Positions 61,622 to 64,000 of a stretch of 64,000 bases of DNA are shown here, in pieces (position 1 is the stretch's first letter; the number at the start of each line of letters is the position of its first letter). This DNA is from Atrichornis clamosus. Its lineage: Eukaryota; Chordata; Aves; Passeriformes; Menuridae. The DNA is taken from positions 248,001 to 312,000 of the forward strand of contig WBMZ01000355.1 in the NCBI GenBank assembly GCA_013400975.1, written 5' to 3'. The notes under the pieces are model-generated. The model saw only the letters and a list, made by a program, of their open reading frames with translations. It made no database searches and was not told where the DNA came from. Both the position numbers and the translations under genes were made by a program.

Positions 61622-62440
61622 CACAGAAGCACAGGGTGGTTGGGGTTGGAAGGCACCTCTAGTCCAATGCACCTGCTAAAGCAGACTCACCTGGAGCAGG
61701 ATGCACAGGATCATGTCCAGGAAGATTTTGAGTATCTCCAGGGAAGGAAACTCCACATCTTCTCTGGGCAGCCTGTTCCAGAGCTTTGTCATCCTCAAAG
61801 TAAAAAATTTTTACTTTGTATTCAGGTGGAACTTCCTGGGTTTCAGTTTTAAGCCTGTTGCCCCTTGCTGGACACCACTGAAAATAGTCTGGCCCCATCC
61901 TTTTGCCGCCTGCCTATGAGATAGTTATGTTCATTGATGAGGTCCATTCTTAGTCATCTCTGCTCTAGGCTAAACAGGCCCAACTCTCTCAGCTTTTTCT
62001 AACAGGAGAGATACTCCAGTCCCCTCATCACCTCCATGGCCCTTCACTGCATCATCTTCAGTAGTTCCTTGTCTTGTGCTGAGGAGCCCAGAACTGGACA
62101 CAGCAACCCAGGTGTGGCCTCACCAGGGCTCAGCAGAGGGGCAGGATCTTCTCCCTCGACCTGCTGGCAATGCCCTTCCTAATGCACACCCGGATACCAT
62201 AGGCCTTCTTGGCCCCCTATCCATGCTGGCTCATGGATAGCTTGTTGTCCCCCACGTCCTTCTCTGCTGAGCTGCTTTCTAGCAGCTGACCTGTACTGCT
62301 GCATGAGGTTACTCCTCCCCAAGAGCAACTCTGCATTAGCCTGTGTTGAACTTTATTAGATTCCTCTCCTCCCAGCACCTCATTACCTTGTTGCCTTTAC
62401 TGCCCAACTCACTCAAACTTAGATCCCTCACAACAGCTGA
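61622..62440 (-). pseudogene. CR1 LINE 3' part, about 800 bp
   Basis: Minus strand. The translation recovers in shifted frames the RT C-terminal region: ERNLIKFN (near 62365-62342), then [18 protein letters not shown] and [21 protein letters not shown] text at about 62180-62080. The later ORF2 part follows (LRELGLFSLEQR near 61990, then a DGARLFS-like segment near 61890). The 3' UTR ends at 'gcacagggtggttggggttggaaggcacctctagtccaatgcacc' (61628). Several stops and frameshifts show decay. It lies in the same orientation as the CR1 end 450 bp upstream. Confidence 0.9.
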
Positions 62441-64000
62441 AGAAGGTTATCTCGCATTTTTTTTCCAAACTCCTTTGCCTGTAAGACTCAAGCAATAACA
62501 TTTTGTGAAGTAAATATTAGGCAACTTTTTGAAATGCAACAAAACACCTACCAACTCAGTTGTTAAAGAAAAAAAAAGGTCAATTCCATATTCATAATTC
62601 ATTAAAGTTCTGTCACTCTTCAAGCACTTTTAAAGTATCTCATTCTACCTGAGAGGTTTTCAGTTCATGAGAGGATGTTTTATGCCTTTGACATAGGAAC
62701 CAGAGAGAGTCTGCTTTCAACATTTCTTCAGCATGAGACAAAGAATTAATCCAAAAAGAACAGATGAGGGGATATGCCTTTGCTTTGATAGTATATTTCA
62801 TTTATTGATTGCACAGAGTATATTTTCCTTCTATTCTCTCAAAGGAAATGCTAAGAATATAGCAGAATATGTGGGGAAAAAACACTAAACCAGCCAGAAA
62901 TAAATAAAAAATTTAAATAAATTTACACACTTGCTAAAGAAATATTAACTTTCTAAAATGTTTTGATTATAGAGATTCTTCCAGTAATATGCCTGGTCAA
63001 CTGCTGAATCCCACAGACACACACAGAGACACAGATCCAGCATTATGTAGGAAAAGAGGCTAGTTTTACCAGCAGTTTGGAAGTTTGGCACCACTTCCAC
63101 GCAAAGCAATGTCAGTTTAGGGTGTTATACAGGCCTTGCTACAGGCACATTTCCTGATCACTCCCTTCTGTAAAAAATCATAATTATTTGGGAAGGTCAG
63201 TACCTCCCGCAGTGCTGTTCAAGTACTATGGCAGAGCTGACACTCATGGATGATACTGGGAAAATTGCCATGACAAGAGAGCTGCTACTTGTTTTCTGTT
63301 GTTGTGTGTTTTGTTTTCAAAAGGAGAAGCCAGAATAGCTCTTATTTTGGCTCAAATTAGTCTGTGCCTGGGTATCTTTACAGTTGTTCAAACCATCTCA
63401 GTATTACATAGTATGGGTGGAGCTCTCAAGCTATAGCTGAAAAATAATTTTCAGAAATGTTTGCAAAGCCATTAGCAGTGATAAATTGCACCATTTACTC
63501 CTAGACCAAGATTCTTTCAGGTGCTGTTTCTCCCTGGATAATAAAATCATTTTTTCTTCAAAGGTGTTCAACTCCTTCCAGATGCTGCACCCTGCAGTAT
63601 GTCCTCCCTAATTGCCAGATTGGGACCTGATGTGGACTCCATCATCCCTAAAAATCCATCAACACCTACAAGCTTCACTCCAAGCCCTGTCTTCTGCCAC
63701 TGCAGAGTTCCTAGAATGTCTGAGAGTGTCTGGTCACTGCTCACATAACCTTGGACTAACTATCACAAAAACAGCAACACATCATGCCTACTTTTCTCCA
63801 CTGTCATGGGACCTGTGATATCAAACTTGGACTGAGATACCTCACTTTTAGTCTAAAACCCAAGTACATCACACCTTGATATAGCATTTGTAAGCATCCT
63901 ATCCTACTGAAGAGAAAATGCTCACTTGTGGTTTTTCCATGAGTTGACAGTCAGGAATATGTAATTATATCCCTTCTGTACAACTAATGATGATGGTTAA
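62441..64000. other. Unique A+T-rich DNA
   Basis: No repeat or gene recognised to the window edge. A short CA/GA-rich motif (cagacacacacagagacacag) lies at about 63015-63035. A 68-codon plus-strand open frame at 63612-63818 is not convincing. Confidence 0.5.

Noticed and set aside
1..64000. tRNA, rRNA, snRNA genes, CRISPR arrays, operons
   Set aside because: No cloverleaf, conserved RNA core or regular direct-repeat array was seen; the DNA is vertebrate nuclear in character.

Overview
The window looks like non-genic (intergenic or intronic) DNA from a bird nuclear genome. It is A+T-rich and CpG-poor, with no long open reading frame and no bacterial-type gene organisation. It carries at least a dozen copies or fragments of the CR1 (chicken repeat 1) LINE, recognised by the conserved 3' end near 'gaatcatagaatggtttgggttggaagggacc' and its reverse complement. 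It also holds a solo LTR of a type widespread in Neoaves. A neoavian bird is therefore the best guess; species cannot be told from the sequence.

Layout. 1-1455: an A-rich, LTR-like edge followed by a decayed minus-strand CR1 ORF2 piece (endonuclease C-terminus to reverse-transcriptase start). 1456-15200: mostly unique A+T-rich DNA with small CR1 3' ends (4.1, 10.0 and 11.5 kb), a solo LTR (10.6-11.2 kb) and two GC-richer blocks of unknown nature (1.8-2.3 and 11.6-12.1 kb). 15.2-15.6 kb: a plus-strand CR1 with a short inverted CR1 end in front of it. 15.6-35 kb: unique DNA with CR1 fragments at 20.6, 26.5 and 31.0 kb and a 230-bp pyrimidine tract at 27.0 kb. 35.0-35.9 kb: a CR1 that has lost its reverse-transcriptase core by an internal deletion. 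36-52 kb: unique DNA holding the few hints of a host gene, all on the minus strand, plus an inverted-repeat element (43.5 kb) and two CR1 ends flanking a GC-rich block (44.5-45.35 kb). 52.3-52.85 kb: the best preserved CR1 tail. 52.9-61 kb: unique DNA with two GC-rich blocks. 61.0-62.4 kb: two minus-strand CR1 copies. The last 1.5 kb shows nothing recognisable.

Host genes. No complete gene is visible. The best exon candidate is 48070-48168 (minus): 99 bp, in frame, with consensus splice sites on both sides, encoding a hydrophobic stretch followed by a strongly basic one. A possible last exon with a downstream AATAAA lies at 41089-41183 (minus), and a weaker coiled-coil-like exon at 36164-36298 (minus). 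I cannot name the gene. The three could belong to one transcript running from high to low coordinates, but that is inference.

No RNA gene, CRISPR array or operon-like structure was found. I do not see a convincing undescribed biological system. The observations most worth checking are the minus-strand exon candidates, the inverted-repeat element at 43.5 kb and the rearranged CR1 copies.
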